Assembly: GCF_008329985.2 (NCBI RefSeq)
Contig: NZ_CP038437.2
Location: forward strand, 4,030,001-4,094,000
DNA length: 64,000 nt
Source: Halomonas binhaiensis
GTDB lineage: Bacteria > Pseudomonadota > Gammaproteobacteria > Pseudomonadales > Halomonadaceae
Direction: 5' to 3'
The position numbers and the translations under genes are program-made. Positions 16,189 to 25,259 of the stretch are shown piece after piece (the first letter of the stretch is position 1; each line of letters starts with the position of its first letter). The notes under the pieces were generated by a model. The model did no database searches. It was given only the letters and a program-made list of their open reading frames with translations, and was not told the origin of the DNA.

Positions 16189-16635
16189 TCATTCGTTACT
16201 GGGATAGCGCAAGTGAATCAGCGGATAGGGGCGCCCCTGATCGTCGGTAGTGGAACGCCCCGTACGCTGAAATCCCATGCGCTCATAGAAACCCACTGCC
16301 TGGACATTCTGTTCATTGACGTCAGTGCTCAGCGCAGGACACAGACTCAGGCCATGCTCGACCAGAGCTCGCCCCACACCGGCCCCGCGGTGCTCGGGAT
16401 CCACAAACAAGGCATCCATGTGGCAGTCCGTGAGCAACATGAAGCCAAGCCCCCTATCCTGGCTGTCGACGGCCAGCCATAAGGGAGCATTCGGCAGGAA
16501 TCTCTCCAGCTCCTGCTCTATATCGTGTCGGTCCTGCTCGGAAAGGAAATCGTGAGTCGCATCCACGGCTCCCCTCCAGATTCGCATGGCGCATTGTCCA
16601 TCCGCAGCAGTCGAGCGACGAAACTTGATAGCCAT
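16189..16635 (-). CDS. yjaB: GNAT-family N-acetyltransferase YjaB
   Basis: 148-residue acetyltransferase that closely follows E. coli YjaB: RIWRGAVDATHDFLSEQDR, NAPLWLAVDSQDRGLGFML, HMDALFVDPEHRGAGVGRAL (acetyl-CoA loop RGAGVG at about residues 93-98), TDVNEQNVQAVGFYERMGF. The ATG at 16635 has AAGGA eight bases upstream; ATG at 16644 is too close to it. The natural substrate of YjaB is not established. It lies downstream of the GlxA-type regulator and upstream of the BCCT operon on the same strand. Confidence 0.85.
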   Translation of the reverse strand: MAIKFRRSTAADGQCAMRIWRGAVDATHDFLSEQDRHDIEQELERFLPNAPLWLAVDSQDRGLGFMLLTDCHMDALFVDPEHRGAGVGRALVEHGLSLCPALSTDVNEQNVQAVGFYERMGFQRTGRSTTDDQGRPYPLIHLRYPSNE

Positions 16636-16741
16636 GGTCTTCATTCCTTGAAGCTTCCTCAGCGTCAATGGGTGGTAATCCTGGCTGGCAGTAGTCCCGG
16701 CGGGTGGCAACCCCGGTTGGTGGCAATCAGCGGAGCAAGAA

Positions 16742-17719
16742 TCAGCCCAGTCGCTCTTCCCTTGGCGTCATGCCAAAGTGGTTGCGATAGGCGGTGGAGA
16801 AATGGGCAGCAGAGGAAAACCCTGTCTGCAGGGCAATTTCTCCAGCCGGTCGATCACTTTCACGCAGCATGCGCCGGGCTTTCTGCAAGCGCAGATCAAG
16901 ATAATAGCGACTCGGCACTGACTTCAGGTATTTCTTGAACAAGCGTTCCAGCTGACGGCGGGAAATCCCGAGGTGTTCGGACAGTTCATGGGTCGTCAAC
17001 GGCTCTTCAATGTTGGCTTCCATCAACTGGACCGCCTCGATCAAGCTCTCCGGGGCATGAGCCAGGCGTGAACGCAAAGGCACCTGCTGAGGCTCATCGC
17101 CCATGCGGATGCGTTCCATGACGAAGTATTCCGAGATCCGCGTCGCCAGCGCCGGACCATGCTGACTTTCCACCAGGGTAATCATCATGTCCATGGCCGC
17201 AGTACCTCCCCCGCAGGTAATGCGATCACGATCAATCTCGAACAACTGCTGGGAAAGGCGCACCCGGGGATGAGCCTGTGCGAAAGCCTCAAAGCGCTGC
17301 CAGGGCAAGGTGGCATGATAGCCATCCAATAGCCCAAGCCGCGCCAGTGCCTCGGTGCCGCCCCCAATTCCCCCCAGCACGACGCCAGCCGCGGCCAGGC
17401 GCTTGAGCCAGGCTGCCAGCTCGTCGGGTATTCCTGCCGGCAGCTTGGCCGGCCCGCAGACCAGCACCATGTCAGGCTGCACCGGAGAGTCATCAATGGA
17501 GGCTTTAGGTTGCACGGTTTGCTGTGAAGCACTGGTCACCGTCTCGCCAGAACAGGAATAGCTGGTCAGACGATAGAGTGTCTTGCCATACAACAGGTTG
17601 GCCACATGCAGAGGTTCAGTGGCGCAGGCATGAGCCAGCAGGGAGAACCCGGGCATCACCACAATTCCCACCTGGCGCAACAATGCCGGTGAACGAGTGG
17701 TGATCGAAGGGTTGGGCAT
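16742..17719 (-). CDS. GlxA/GbdR-like AraC-family regulator with DJ-1/PfpI domain
   Basis: 325-residue transcription activator. The N-terminal half is a class I amidotransferase/DJ-1-like domain (VGIVVMPGFSLLAHACATEPL, split as VGIVVMPGFSLL + AHACATEPL; GGIGGGTEALARLGLLDGYH). The C-terminal about 100 residues hold two AraC helix-turn-helices (TTHELSEHLGISRRQLERLF and GEIALQTGFSSAAHFSTAYR). This layout is shared with GbdR, CdhR and SouR, which control glycine betaine, carnitine and sarcosine breakdown. It stands upstream of yjaB and the BCCT-lyase operon, so it is a candidate activator of betaine-type catabolism here. Confidence 0.82.
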   Translation of the reverse strand: MPNPSITTRSPALLRQVGIVVMPGFSLLAHACATEPLHVANLLYGKTLYRLTSYSCSGETVTSASQQTVQPKASIDDSPVQPDMVLVCGPAKLPAGIPDELAAWLKRLAAAGVVLGGIGGGTEALARLGLLDGYHATLPWQRFEAFAQAHPRVRLSQQLFEIDRDRITCGGGTAAMDMMITLVESQHGPALATRISEYFVMERIRMGDEPQQVPLRSRLAHAPESLIEAVQLMEANIEEPLTTHELSEHLGISRRQLERLFKKYLKSVPSRYYLDLRLQKARRMLRESDRPAGEIALQTGFSSAAHFSTAYRNHFGMTPREERLG

Positions 17720-18044
17720 GGGAAAATCTCAAAATAATGCTGGCGATAAACCCATTCTACGTTAGCCGAGCGCATACATCAGCGCTGATTCACTTTGTGC
17801 ATAAGGTACACCGCCGGAGGCATATCCGGCGGCGTACAGGAAGCGTTGCATAAATGTCTGCGCAGCCCAATCACCACGTTGCGCGGTGCGCGGAATCCTC
17901 GCATATAACCCATATGCTCCGACTCCTGTGCTCCGTGCGCCTTGCGCTTGGGCATGCTCGTCGATTTATTCGCGCTTTCTTAGCGTGGCGCTATCGATAT
18001 CGGTCACGAGCAGATTGTGCCATCAGCGCTTGCCATGATGCGTT
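17720..18044. other. Intergenic region between fabV and the GlxA-type regulator
   Basis: About 325 bases with no gene that I can support. It should hold the regulator's promoter and the end of the fabV transcript. The only structure seen is an inverted repeat at 17806-17837: GTACACCGCCGGA and TCCGGCGGCGTAC, 13 bp with one mismatch and a 6-base loop. It has no T-tract on either strand, so its role as terminator is uncertain. Confidence 0.5.
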
Positions 18045-19244
18045 TTACAGCTGGACGACGTCGAAGTTCACCTCCGGATTGACATCCGCGTCGTAATCCA
18101 CGTCCTTGCGCTCGAAGCCGAACAGCTTGAGGAACTCATGCTTGTAGCCGGAATAGTCGGTAATGGTGGACAGGTTCTCGGTGGTGACCTTGGCCCACAG
18201 GTCCTTGCAGGCCTGCTGAACATCGTCACGCAGCTCCCAATCGTCCAGGCGCAGGCGGCCATGGTCATCGGTCGCCAGGCCCAGGCCGCCATAGAGACGT
18301 TCGCCGAACAGGCGATTGAGCTGCTCGATGGTACCCTCGTGGATATCCTGTTCCTTCATGATCTTGTAGACCATGGCGATATATAGCGGCATCACAGGAA
18401 TGGCGGCACTGGCCTGGGTCACTACCGACTTCAGCACGGCCACGTTGGCACCGCCGCCACTGGTCTTGAGAGACTCATCGATGGCAGCAGCAGCACGATC
18501 GAGGTCTTCCTTGGCTTTGCCCAATGCTCCATGCCAGTAGATCGGCCAGGTGATTTCGGTACCGATATAGCTGAATGCCACACTGCGGGCGCCTTCAGCC
18601 AGCACACCGGCCTCGGCCAATGCCTTGATCCACAGTTCCCAGTCCTCGCCACCCATCACCGCGATGGTATCTTCGATTTCCTGCTCGGTAGCCGGCTCCA
18701 CCGATGCCTCGATGATGGTGTCCTTGTTGGTGTCGATGGCGGTCGCGGTGTAGGTTTCGCCGATGGGCTTGAGGCTGGAACGCTTGAGTTCTCCTGTATC
18801 CGGCAGTTTGCGCACCGGAGATGCCAGGGAGTAGACCACCAGGTCGATCTGTCCCATATCCTGCTTGATCAGTTCAATGGCCTTGTCACGAGCTTCATGG
18901 GAGAAGGCATCACCATTGATGGACTTGCTGTACAGTCCTTCGGCCTTGGCAAACTTGTCAAAAGCGGCAGAATTGTACCAACCCGCAGTACCCGGCCTGC
19001 TTTCGGTGCCAGGCTTTTCGAAGAACACCCCGAGCGTGTCAGCTCCATAGCCAAAGGCGGCAGTGATACGCGCAGACAGACCATAGCCACTGGATGCTCC
19101 GATCACCAGCACCTTCTTCGGCCCCTTGGACGTATCGAGACCACGGGCACGTGTCGCCTCGATCTGCTCGAGAACATTCTTCTCGCAGCCGACAGGATGG
19201 GTTGTGGTGCAGATAAAACCGCGGACCTTGGGCTTGATGATCAC
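18045..19244 (-). CDS. fabV: Enoyl-[acyl-carrier-protein] reductase FabV
   Basis: NADH-dependent last step of each fatty acid elongation cycle. The 399-residue protein has the long FabV layout: [20 protein letters not shown] at the N-terminus, dinucleotide site [16 protein letters not shown] (residues about 45-60), VYSLASPVR, and the catalytic Tyr-x8-Lys region in [21 protein letters not shown]. FabV enzymes are typically insensitive to triclosan. It is a single-gene unit, flanked by duplicated sequence upstream (19324-19360). Confidence 0.97.
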   Translation of the reverse strand: MIIKPKVRGFICTTTHPVGCEKNVLEQIEATRARGLDTSKGPKKVLVIGASSGYGLSARITAAFGYGADTLGVFFEKPGTESRPGTAGWYNSAAFDKFAKAEGLYSKSINGDAFSHEARDKAIELIKQDMGQIDLVVYSLASPVRKLPDTGELKRSSLKPIGETYTATAIDTNKDTIIEASVEPATEQEIEDTIAVMGGEDWELWIKALAEAGVLAEGARSVAFSYIGTEITWPIYWHGALGKAKEDLDRAAAAIDESLKTSGGGANVAVLKSVVTQASAAIPVMPLYIAMVYKIMKEQDIHEGTIEQLNRLFGERLYGGLGLATDDHGRLRLDDWELRDDVQQACKDLWAKVTTENLSTITDYSGYKHEFLKLFGFERKDVDYDADVNPEVNFDVVQL

Positions 19245-19323
19245 GACATACCTCTTCGTTCTACGCGGTTCCCTGCGAGAACCGCTTTACTCAAATAGGA
19301 AGTGGAAACCGCTTCCCTCTGTA

Positions 19324-19360
19324 TTGGTGCAATAACGTATTGATGCAATAACGCGTTAAT
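19324..19360. repeat. 16-bp tandem duplication upstream of fabV
   Basis: TTGGTGCAATAACGTA (19324-19339), TTGATGCAATAACGCG (19340-19355) and a third start TTAATGC. It lies in the 208-bp divergent gap between fabV and the DUF7079-like gene. Confidence 0.75.
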
Positions 19361-19452
19361 GCGTCATTCTAGCGAGCCACGTCCACGCTGTCCGCACTTG
19401 TGGTGACAAAGCCTCTGGTGCACCATCCCCTCCACCGTTCGAGGAGAAGTCT

Positions 19453-19839
19453 ATGGACGCACAAACCCTGGTCGATGAACGCGGCGAATTGTGGCTGGCC
19501 CTGGCCCCGCTGTGGCTGGAGCGAGAGCCTCGCGAGGCCGATTATGCCCGCATGGTGGAAGTCATCACCCGTCACGACATCAGCCTGAAGGAACTGGAGT
19601 GGATCTTCCGCCTGGAACTGGCGCCTGTGCTATCGCGCTCACAGATGTCAGTGGCAGGCGAATGGAGAAAGTTTGACGACCTGCAGCTGATGAAGCGCCT
19701 GGTCGCCCATAACCTGAGACTCAAGGGTTGGCGACGCAAGACCTGGGCACTGTTCTCGGGGCTGACCACCATGATGACACGCCACCGCTTCAACGAGCTG
19801 GTAGAACGTGTCGCCGTTGCGCGTGGTGAGGCCGTTTAA
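19453..19839 (+). CDS. DUF7079-like hypothetical protein
   Basis: 128-residue soluble protein without signal peptide or membrane segment. It is Trp- and Leu-rich with a central pattern ELEWIFRLELAPVLSRSQMS then AGEWRKFDD that resembles DUF7079 proteins, whose function is unknown. GGAG at about 19440 precedes the ATG. Its stop overlaps the stop of the converging glutathione peroxidase gene by four bases. Confidence 0.65.
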   Translation: MDAQTLVDERGELWLALAPLWLEREPREADYARMVEVITRHDISLKELEWIFRLELAPVLSRSQMSVAGEWRKFDDLQLMKRLVAHNLRLKGWRRKTWALFSGLTTMMTRHRFNELVERVAVARGEAV

Positions 19840-20327
19840 GCGATAGGCTCATCCAACGCTTCCTCCAACACCACCAGCATGGCATCCGCACCATCTTTTG
19901 GTGCAAAGCGCCGTATTACCCGGCCGTCACGTGCCACCAGAAACTTGGTGAAGTTCCACTTGATCGCCCGGGTCCCCATCACGCCCGGTGCGGCTTCCTT
20001 GAGCTCACGAAACAGAGGATGCGTCAGGGAACCATTGACAGCCACCTTTTCCATCAAAGGAAACGTCACGCCGTATTGGCGTTCACCAAAAGTACAGAAC
20101 ATTTCAGCAGACTCTGGCGATTGACGACCGAACTGATTGCAGGGAAACCCCAATACCGTGAAGCCGCGTTCACGATGCTCACGGTATAGCGCTTCCAGCT
20201 CAGCCAATTGCGGGGTGAAACCACATTTGCTGGCCACATTGACGATCAACAGCACTTGTCCCCTCAAGGCCCGCAAGTTGAAGGGCTCGCCGCTATGGGT
20301 GCGGCATTCATGATCATGTACGCTCAT
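19836..20327 (-). CDS. Glutathione peroxidase family protein
   Basis: 163-residue thiol peroxidase. The catalytic Cys is in VNVASKCGFTPQ (about residue 37), the Gln/Asn motif in GFPCNQFGRQ, and the Trp-Asn pair in IKWNFTKFLV. This is the Cys-type bacterial enzyme (BtuE-like), which usually draws electrons from thioredoxin. It lies 5 bp downstream of the NUDIX gene on the same strand, so the two are probably co-transcribed. The start at 20327 is chosen by alignment and a GGTGG upstream. Confidence 0.9.
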   Translation of the reverse strand: MSVHDHECRTHSGEPFNLRALRGQVLLIVNVASKCGFTPQLAELEALYREHRERGFTVLGFPCNQFGRQSPESAEMFCTFGERQYGVTFPLMEKVAVNGSLTHPLFRELKEAAPGVMGTRAIKWNFTKFLVARDGRVIRRFAPKDGADAMLVVLEEALDEPIA

Positions 20328-20332
20328 CTGAA

Positions 20333-20881
20333 TCACCACCTTTCCCGCTCGCGCAACCGGCGCACGGCAAGCAGAGTATCCGGCGTCACCCCAGGCAGGG
20401 CCATGGCTTCATCAGGCTCGACCCAGAACACCTGGGCCACTTCTTCTTCTTGCAGCTCCAGCGGGCCATCGTGGACCACTCCATAGACACTACCGAAGAT
20501 ATGATGGCCATCCTGGCGATAAACAAACGCCAACTCTTTACCCAGTTTCACTTTTCTGATGCCTAGCTCTTCAGCCAGTTCCCGCTCTGCAGAATGACGC
20601 ACTGCCTCTCCGGCACATACCACCCCCCCTGCTGCCAGGTCGATACCACCGGGAAAAACTTCCTTCTGCAGCGTCCGGCGCTGGGCACACAACAATCCTG
20701 CAGAGTTACGCACCACAATATAGGTTGCACGGTGCCAATAGCTCATGCGTCGCATCTGCGCACGCCATGCACTGCCGCACGGCCGGTTGCGGGCATCGAC
20801 CAGCTGGATCCGTTCCCTGGCGGTCACCTGGCTGACAGATGCCTCAGCGACGTTGGCGGCAGCAATGCTATCCATGGACAT
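20333..20881 (-). CDS. NUDIX hydrolase (YfcD-like)
   Basis: 182-residue hydrolase with a complete Nudix box: GVVCAGEAVRHSAERELAEELGI spans residues about 117-139, with the G-x5-E-x7-REUxEExGU spacing intact. The N-terminal part (IQLVDARNRPCG, then SYWHRATYIVV) fits the YfcD/IPP-isomerase-like group. The substrate is unknown. The ATG at 20881 has GGAG nine bases upstream; the frame stays open further but that part runs into degenerate repeats. Confidence 0.85.
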   Translation of the reverse strand: MSMDSIAAANVAEASVSQVTARERIQLVDARNRPCGSAWRAQMRRMSYWHRATYIVVRNSAGLLCAQRRTLQKEVFPGGIDLAAGGVVCAGEAVRHSAERELAEELGIRKVKLGKELAFVYRQDGHHIFGSVYGVVHDGPLELQEEEVAQVFWVEPDEAMALPGVTPDTLLAVRRLRERERW

Positions 20882-20984
20882 GGTAAGGCTCCGTGCAAAA
20901 GCCATCAGACTACCCGCGCTGCGCAAATGCGTCACCTGCTTGTATGCAGGATCACTTTGACCTCTCGTAACTCGCAACCCATGC

Positions 20985-21092
20985 TCAAGAAAGCACAGTC
21001 AAGAAAGCACACCTACATCTAGACAGCATACTTAATATCCAGGAAGGGCACTTATCCAGAAAGCGTACCTATATCCAGAAAACATACTGATG
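20985..21092. repeat. Decayed tandem repeats upstream of aidB
   Basis: CAAGAAAGCAC occurs twice near 20986-21010. Then several units of about 18 bp of the form ATATCCAGAAAGCGTAC or ATATCCAGAAAACATAC follow at about 21018-21088. They fill most of the 270-bp gap between the divergent NUDIX and aidB genes. Confidence 0.7.
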
Positions 21093-21151
21093 AAAGCATG
21101 TCCTCATGAAAATGCACTTCCATAACAGCATAGTTCCAGGAGGGCTCCTCC

Positions 21152-22855
21152 ATGTCCAAGGATGCCGACCGAGCCATCAGTCGTGAAACGCATGAGTCGG
21201 GCGACCATGCTCCCCGCGAACGTCTTGCCACGCATGAGGTGGTCAATCAGCCCTGTATTGGCGGAGACTTCAATGCTTTCAGTGACGATATGCCCTTGCG
21301 CCACCTAGCGGCCAGGGAGGCTCCGGAATGGATCGTCCAGCACCTCACCACTCTGGGACAGCAGGTCGGCAGCAGTGACGTTCAGGCTCTGGGTGAAACC
21401 GCCAACCGTCACCCTCCAGAACTTCACCTGTTCGACCGTTATGGCCGACGACTGGACGAAGTGTACTACCACCCGGCCTATCACGCGCTGATGCGACTTG
21501 CCATCGGCCATGGCATTCATTCTATTGCTTGGCGGGAAGAAGGTCGCGGTGGGCATCAGGCCCATATAGCAGGCCTTTACCTGATGACCCAGGCAGAAGC
21601 TGGTGTATGTTGCCCTGTCACCATGACCCACGCGGCATTACCCGTATTGCGCCAGGACACCCGACTCCCGGCTCTCTGGACACAGGGCCTGATGTCGACC
21701 GACTACGACCCTCGACCACTACCCGCTACGGCCAAGAAGGGACTGACCTTCGGCATGGCAATGACCGAGAAGCAAGGAGGGAGCGATGTTCGCGCCAACA
21801 CCACCCGGGCCGAGGCCTGCGAGGATGGCTGGAGGCTCGTTGGTCACAAGTGGTTCTGCAGCGCCCCCATGTCCGATGCCTTCCTGACCCTGGCCCAGCA
21901 TGATGAAGGCCTGAGCTGCTTCATGGTGCCACGCTTCTCCCCGGACGGTGAGCGCAACCCCATGGAGATCCAGAGGCTCAAGGACAAGTGCGGCAATCGC
22001 TCCAATGCTTCCGCCGAAATCGAATACCTCTACGCTTGGGCACAACCCATTGGCGAGCCCGGGCGCGGCATTGCCACCATTCTGGAAATGGTGCAGCAGA
22101 CTCGCCTGGATGCTGCCACCGCCCCCATCGGCATGATGCGTCAGGCATGGCGCGAAGTCTGGCATCACCTCAACCAGCGCAAGGCCTTTGGCACGACGCT
22201 GACAAGGCAACCTCTGATGCGCATTCTGCTTGCCGATATGGCTGTGGAAATTGAAGCAGGCCTTGCCTTGTGTCTGCGCACCGCACGCGCCTTTGATCGC
22301 GCCAGCCAGGGCGACCGTCACGAAGCAGCCCTGGCCCGACTGCTGCCTAGCCTGGCGAAGTATTGGCACAACAAGCGCGGCCCAGGATTCATGGCGGAGG
22401 CCATGGAGTGCCTGGGCGGTATCGGTTATGTCGAGGAGGCGCCACTGGCACGGCTGTATCGAGAGGCCCCGGTCAACTCCATCTGGGAAGGTTCTGGCAA
22501 TGTCATCTGTCTGGATGTACTGCGTGTGCTGGCACGTCATCCTGAGTCTATCGATGCATTACGCCAGGAATTCGCTCCCATTCACCATCAAAGCTCGGTA
22601 CTGGACCGTGCACTCGGCGCACTTGAATGCGAGCTCCCGGCTCCAGTGGAGGATCTGCTGCCACGAGCACGCTGGATCACTCAGCGCCTGGCACAATGCT
22701 TCCAGGCCAGGTTGTTGCTCGAGCACTCGCCGTCATGCATTGCCGAGGCATATTGTCGTTCGCGCCTCGGCAACGAGGCCAGTCCAGCTTATGGTGTGTT
22801 ACCGAGGGGCACTTCGGTTGACGAGATCCTGCAGCGCGCCATACCCGCCGCTTGA
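21152..22855 (+). CDS. aidB: Acyl-CoA dehydrogenase family protein AidB
   Basis: 567-residue flavoprotein of the AidB group (adaptive response to alkylation, DNA-binding acyl-CoA dehydrogenase fold). Typical blocks are DRYGRRLDEVYYHPAYHALM, TFGMAMTEKQGGSDVRANTT, KWFCSAPMSDAFL, GYVEEAPLARLYREAPVNSI and WEGSGNVICLDVLR. It is 26 residues longer than E. coli AidB, mainly at the N-terminus. The ribosome binding site AGGAGG is part of a small self-complementary stretch AGGAGGGCTCCT (21138-21149). Single gene, ending 5 bp from the convergent LysE gene. Confidence 0.9.
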   Translation: MSKDADRAISRETHESGDHAPRERLATHEVVNQPCIGGDFNAFSDDMPLRHLAAREAPEWIVQHLTTLGQQVGSSDVQALGETANRHPPELHLFDRYGRRLDEVYYHPAYHALMRLAIGHGIHSIAWREEGRGGHQAHIAGLYLMTQAEAGVCCPVTMTHAALPVLRQDTRLPALWTQGLMSTDYDPRPLPATAKKGLTFGMAMTEKQGGSDVRANTTRAEACEDGWRLVGHKWFCSAPMSDAFLTLAQHDEGLSCFMVPRFSPDGERNPMEIQRLKDKCGNRSNASAEIEYLYAWAQPIGEPGRGIATILEMVQQTRLDAATAPIGMMRQAWREVWHHLNQRKAFGTTLTRQPLMRILLADMAVEIEAGLALCLRTARAFDRASQGDRHEAALARLLPSLAKYWHNKRGPGFMAEAMECLGGIGYVEEAPLARLYREAPVNSIWEGSGNVICLDVLRVLARHPESIDALRQEFAPIHHQSSVLDRALGALECELPAPVEDLLPRARWITQRLAQCFQARLLLEHSPSCIAEAYCRSRLGNEASPAYGVLPRGTSVDEILQRAIPAA

Positions 22856-22860
22856 GCGAC

Positions 22861-23475
22861 TCATCCCAGCACGACCCGAATGGCAATACCGAGCAGCAAG
22901 ACGCCTGTAATACGGTTGATCCAGTGAGCCCGGGCCTGCAGCCATGGCAGGACACGAGAATGAGACAGGCCCAGCGCCACCAGGATGTACCAGCCGCCAT
23001 CAATGAGCATGGCCGTCAGCACAATGATCGCGCGCTGCCCAGCCCCCATGTCAGGCGTCACAAACTGGCTAAGCAGCGCCACGAAGAACAGGATCAGCTT
23101 GGGGTTGGCCAGCGCCACCATCAGCCCATCCCTGGCGGCATGCCCCATGCTGGTCTGTGCAGCCTGCGCATGCAGCGCTCCCCCACGTCCTGCCCGCAGA
23201 GCCTTGATGCCTAGCCAGGCTAGATAGGCGGCACCGCCCCAGGTGATCACCTGAAAAAGGGCAGGATGACGCTCGATCACTGCCCCCAACCCCCAGACCG
23301 TCAGCAACGCGTAGAAGCCGACGCCAAAGGCATGGGACACCCCCGCGATGACCCCTGGAGCTCGACCGCCCCCCAAGGTGTGGCGCAATACCATAGCCAG
23401 ACTGGGACCTGGCGACATCGCTCCCATGGCACAGATGGCAGCCAAGGACATCCACAGTGATAGCGGCATGAACAT
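22861..23475 (-). CDS. LysE/RhtB family amino acid exporter
   Basis: 204-residue inner-membrane protein with about six hydrophobic segments. The family start MSPGPSLAMVLRHTLGGGR (residues about 19-37) and GLMVALANPKLILFFVALLS are clear. It exports small amino acids or metabolites; the substrate cannot be told. Monocistronic, with no linked LysR-type regulator. Confidence 0.88.
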   Translation of the reverse strand: MFMPLSLWMSLAAICAMGAMSPGPSLAMVLRHTLGGGRAPGVIAGVSHAFGVGFYALLTVWGLGAVIERHPALFQVITWGGAAYLAWLGIKALRAGRGGALHAQAAQTSMGHAARDGLMVALANPKLILFFVALLSQFVTPDMGAGQRAIIVLTAMLIDGGWYILVALGLSHSRVLPWLQARAHWINRITGVLLLGIAIRVVLG

Positions 23476-23563
23476 TCCTCGTCAGTTCCCTATAACGGAA
23501 ACGAAAATGTAAGCGTAACACCACTTCACAGACATGCAGATCATCACAAGGTCATGATGGCCC

Positions 23564-23971
23564 TTAGCGGTGATATTCATGCTCTCGCTCGGGCTGCCAC
23601 AGGATCTCTTCCAGACGCCAACGACGCACACCAGACGTTGTTCTAGGGCCATCCCATTGCTCTCCAAGGCGCCGCCCCAGCAATGATGCTCCCAACGGTG
23701 CCATCACCGAAATCGCACCTGGCGTCGATGCCAGGGCATGAGGATAGACCAGTGTGCGTGCCAGCGACTCGCCGCTACTGACATCCGTGATGCGCACTTG
23801 GCTGTTCATGCTGACGACATCCGACGGCATGTCTTCTGGATCCATCACTTCCGCCATCAGCAGATATTCTTCCAACGTCTCGGCGACCGCTTCATCCTGC
23901 TGCTCGACAGCGTCGATCAGCCGCTGCAAACGCTCGACATCCAGGCGATTGATGACCCTTGGTGAATGCAT
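23564..23971 (-). CDS. rnk: Regulator of nucleoside diphosphate kinase (GreA/GreB C-terminal-like)
   Basis: 135-residue Rnk protein. The N-terminal coiled region (RLDVERLQRLIDAVEQQDEA) is followed by a GreA/B-type C-terminal fold with the family line DVVSMNSQVRITDVSSGE and ISVMAPLGASLLGRRLGE. It interacts with RNA polymerase. The start at 23971 has a perfect AGGAGG upstream; the frame is open further but carries a basic leader unlike the family. Confidence 0.88.
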   Translation of the reverse strand: MHSPRVINRLDVERLQRLIDAVEQQDEAVAETLEEYLLMAEVMDPEDMPSDVVSMNSQVRITDVSSGESLARTLVYPHALASTPGAISVMAPLGASLLGRRLGEQWDGPRTTSGVRRWRLEEILWQPEREHEYHR

Positions 23972-24013
23972 ACGACCTCCTAACCCGGGCCTGGCATGGA
24001 CCGGGACAACAAG

Positions 24014-24045
24014 AAAAAAAGCCCTCCTCCACAAGGGAGAAGGAC
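24014..24045 (-). terminator. Rho-independent terminator of the arsenic operon
   Basis: On the minus strand GTCCTTCTCC and GGAGGAGGGC form a 10-bp stem (two G-U pairs, loop CTTGT) followed by seven T residues. It lies 135 bp past the acr3 stop and just upstream of rnk. Confidence 0.85.
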
Positions 24046-24179
24046 TCGTTCACTTGATGAGCATACTGCAGCCAACAAGATTAAGGAATGGGGGTAATCT
24101 CGGCTCTACCAGTCAGTGGCGCAATGCGATGAGAGGAATCCGTTTTGCCAGGCAGGTGACGTTCATCTCACGCGGTTCT

Positions 24180-25250
24180 CTACACCGGAAATCGATCTCG
24201 GGTGTTGTTGGCAATTCGCACCAGAACCAGCATCAAAGGCACCTCCACCAACACCCCGACCACCGTGGCCAATGCCGCTCCGGACTGCAGGCCAAACAAG
24301 GCAATGGCGGCGGCCACGGCTAGCTCGAAGAAATTGCTTGCTCCGATCATGGCTCCCGGCGCAGCAATACAGTGACGCACCTTCCAGAGTCTTGCCCAAC
24401 CGTAGGCGATGAAGAACACCAGAAAGGTCTGGACGACCAGCGGCACCGCGATCAGGGCAATATGCAGGGGATTGGCCAGGATGACCTCGCCCTGGAAGGC
24501 AAACAGGAGCACCAGGGTGACAATCAGGGCCGCAGGAGTGATTGGCGCCAGACGCTTGAGAAAGACCGACTCATACCACGGCTGACCATGACGATTGATC
24601 AGCGTGCGCCGCACCAGATAGCCTGCACTCAGGGGAATGACGATATACAACACCACCGACAGAATGACGGTATTCCAGGGCACTTGAATATCTGAAATCC
24701 CCAACAGCAGAACAACGATAGGAGCAAAGGCAAACAGCATGATCAGGTCATTCAGAGAGACTTGCACCAGAGTGTAGGCAGCATCCCCTCGGGTCAGATA
24801 GCTCCATACGAATACCATGGCCGTACACGGCGCAGCACCCAGCAAGATAGCTCCCGCCAGATACTCACTGGCAAGTGACGGCTCGATCCAGGGCTTGAAC
24901 AGCACCATCAGGAAAAACCAGGCAATGGCAAACATAGTAAATGGCTTGATCAGCCAATTCACTACGGTCGTGATCGCCAGCCCCTTGGGCTCCTTGCGCA
25001 CGCCTGCCACGGCATTGAAGTCGATCTGAGCCATCATCGGAAAGATCATCGCCCAGATCAGCATGGCGACAGGAATGGAGACCTGAGCATATTCGAAGCG
25101 TGCGAGAGCATTGGGCACCGATGGTGCAAACTGCCCAAGCGCGACACCCGCGACAATGGCCAGCGCTACCCATAGAGACAGGTAGCGTTCGAACAGGCCC
25201 ATACCACCGGACGTTTCCTCTGCTTGTGTGGCCATATGCTGCTCACTCAT
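24180..25250 (-). CDS. acr3: Arsenite efflux permease Acr3
   Basis: 356-residue inner-membrane carrier of the ACR3 family with ten predicted membrane segments. It holds the conserved cysteine motif GAAPCTAMVFVWS (residues about 138-150) needed for arsenite export. Other typical segments are WAMIFPMMAQIDFNAV and GASNFFELAVAAAIALFG. Last gene of the arsR-arsC-arsH-acr3 run, 9 bp after arsH. Often labelled arsB, but the sequence is of the Acr3 type. Confidence 0.95.
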   Translation of the reverse strand: MSEQHMATQAEETSGGMGLFERYLSLWVALAIVAGVALGQFAPSVPNALARFEYAQVSIPVAMLIWAMIFPMMAQIDFNAVAGVRKEPKGLAITTVVNWLIKPFTMFAIAWFFLMVLFKPWIEPSLASEYLAGAILLGAAPCTAMVFVWSYLTRGDAAYTLVQVSLNDLIMLFAFAPIVVLLLGISDIQVPWNTVILSVVLYIVIPLSAGYLVRRTLINRHGQPWYESVFLKRLAPITPAALIVTLVLLFAFQGEVILANPLHIALIAVPLVVQTFLVFFIAYGWARLWKVRHCIAAPGAMIGASNFFELAVAAAIALFGLQSGAALATVVGVLVEVPLMLVLVRIANNTRDRFPV

Positions 25251-25259
25251 GATGCCGCC

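Noticed and set aside
16025..16207. 60-codon plus-strand frame in the BCCT promoter region
   Set aside because: No similarity, runs into the yjaB gene, and overlaps a palindromic operator; treated as noncoding.
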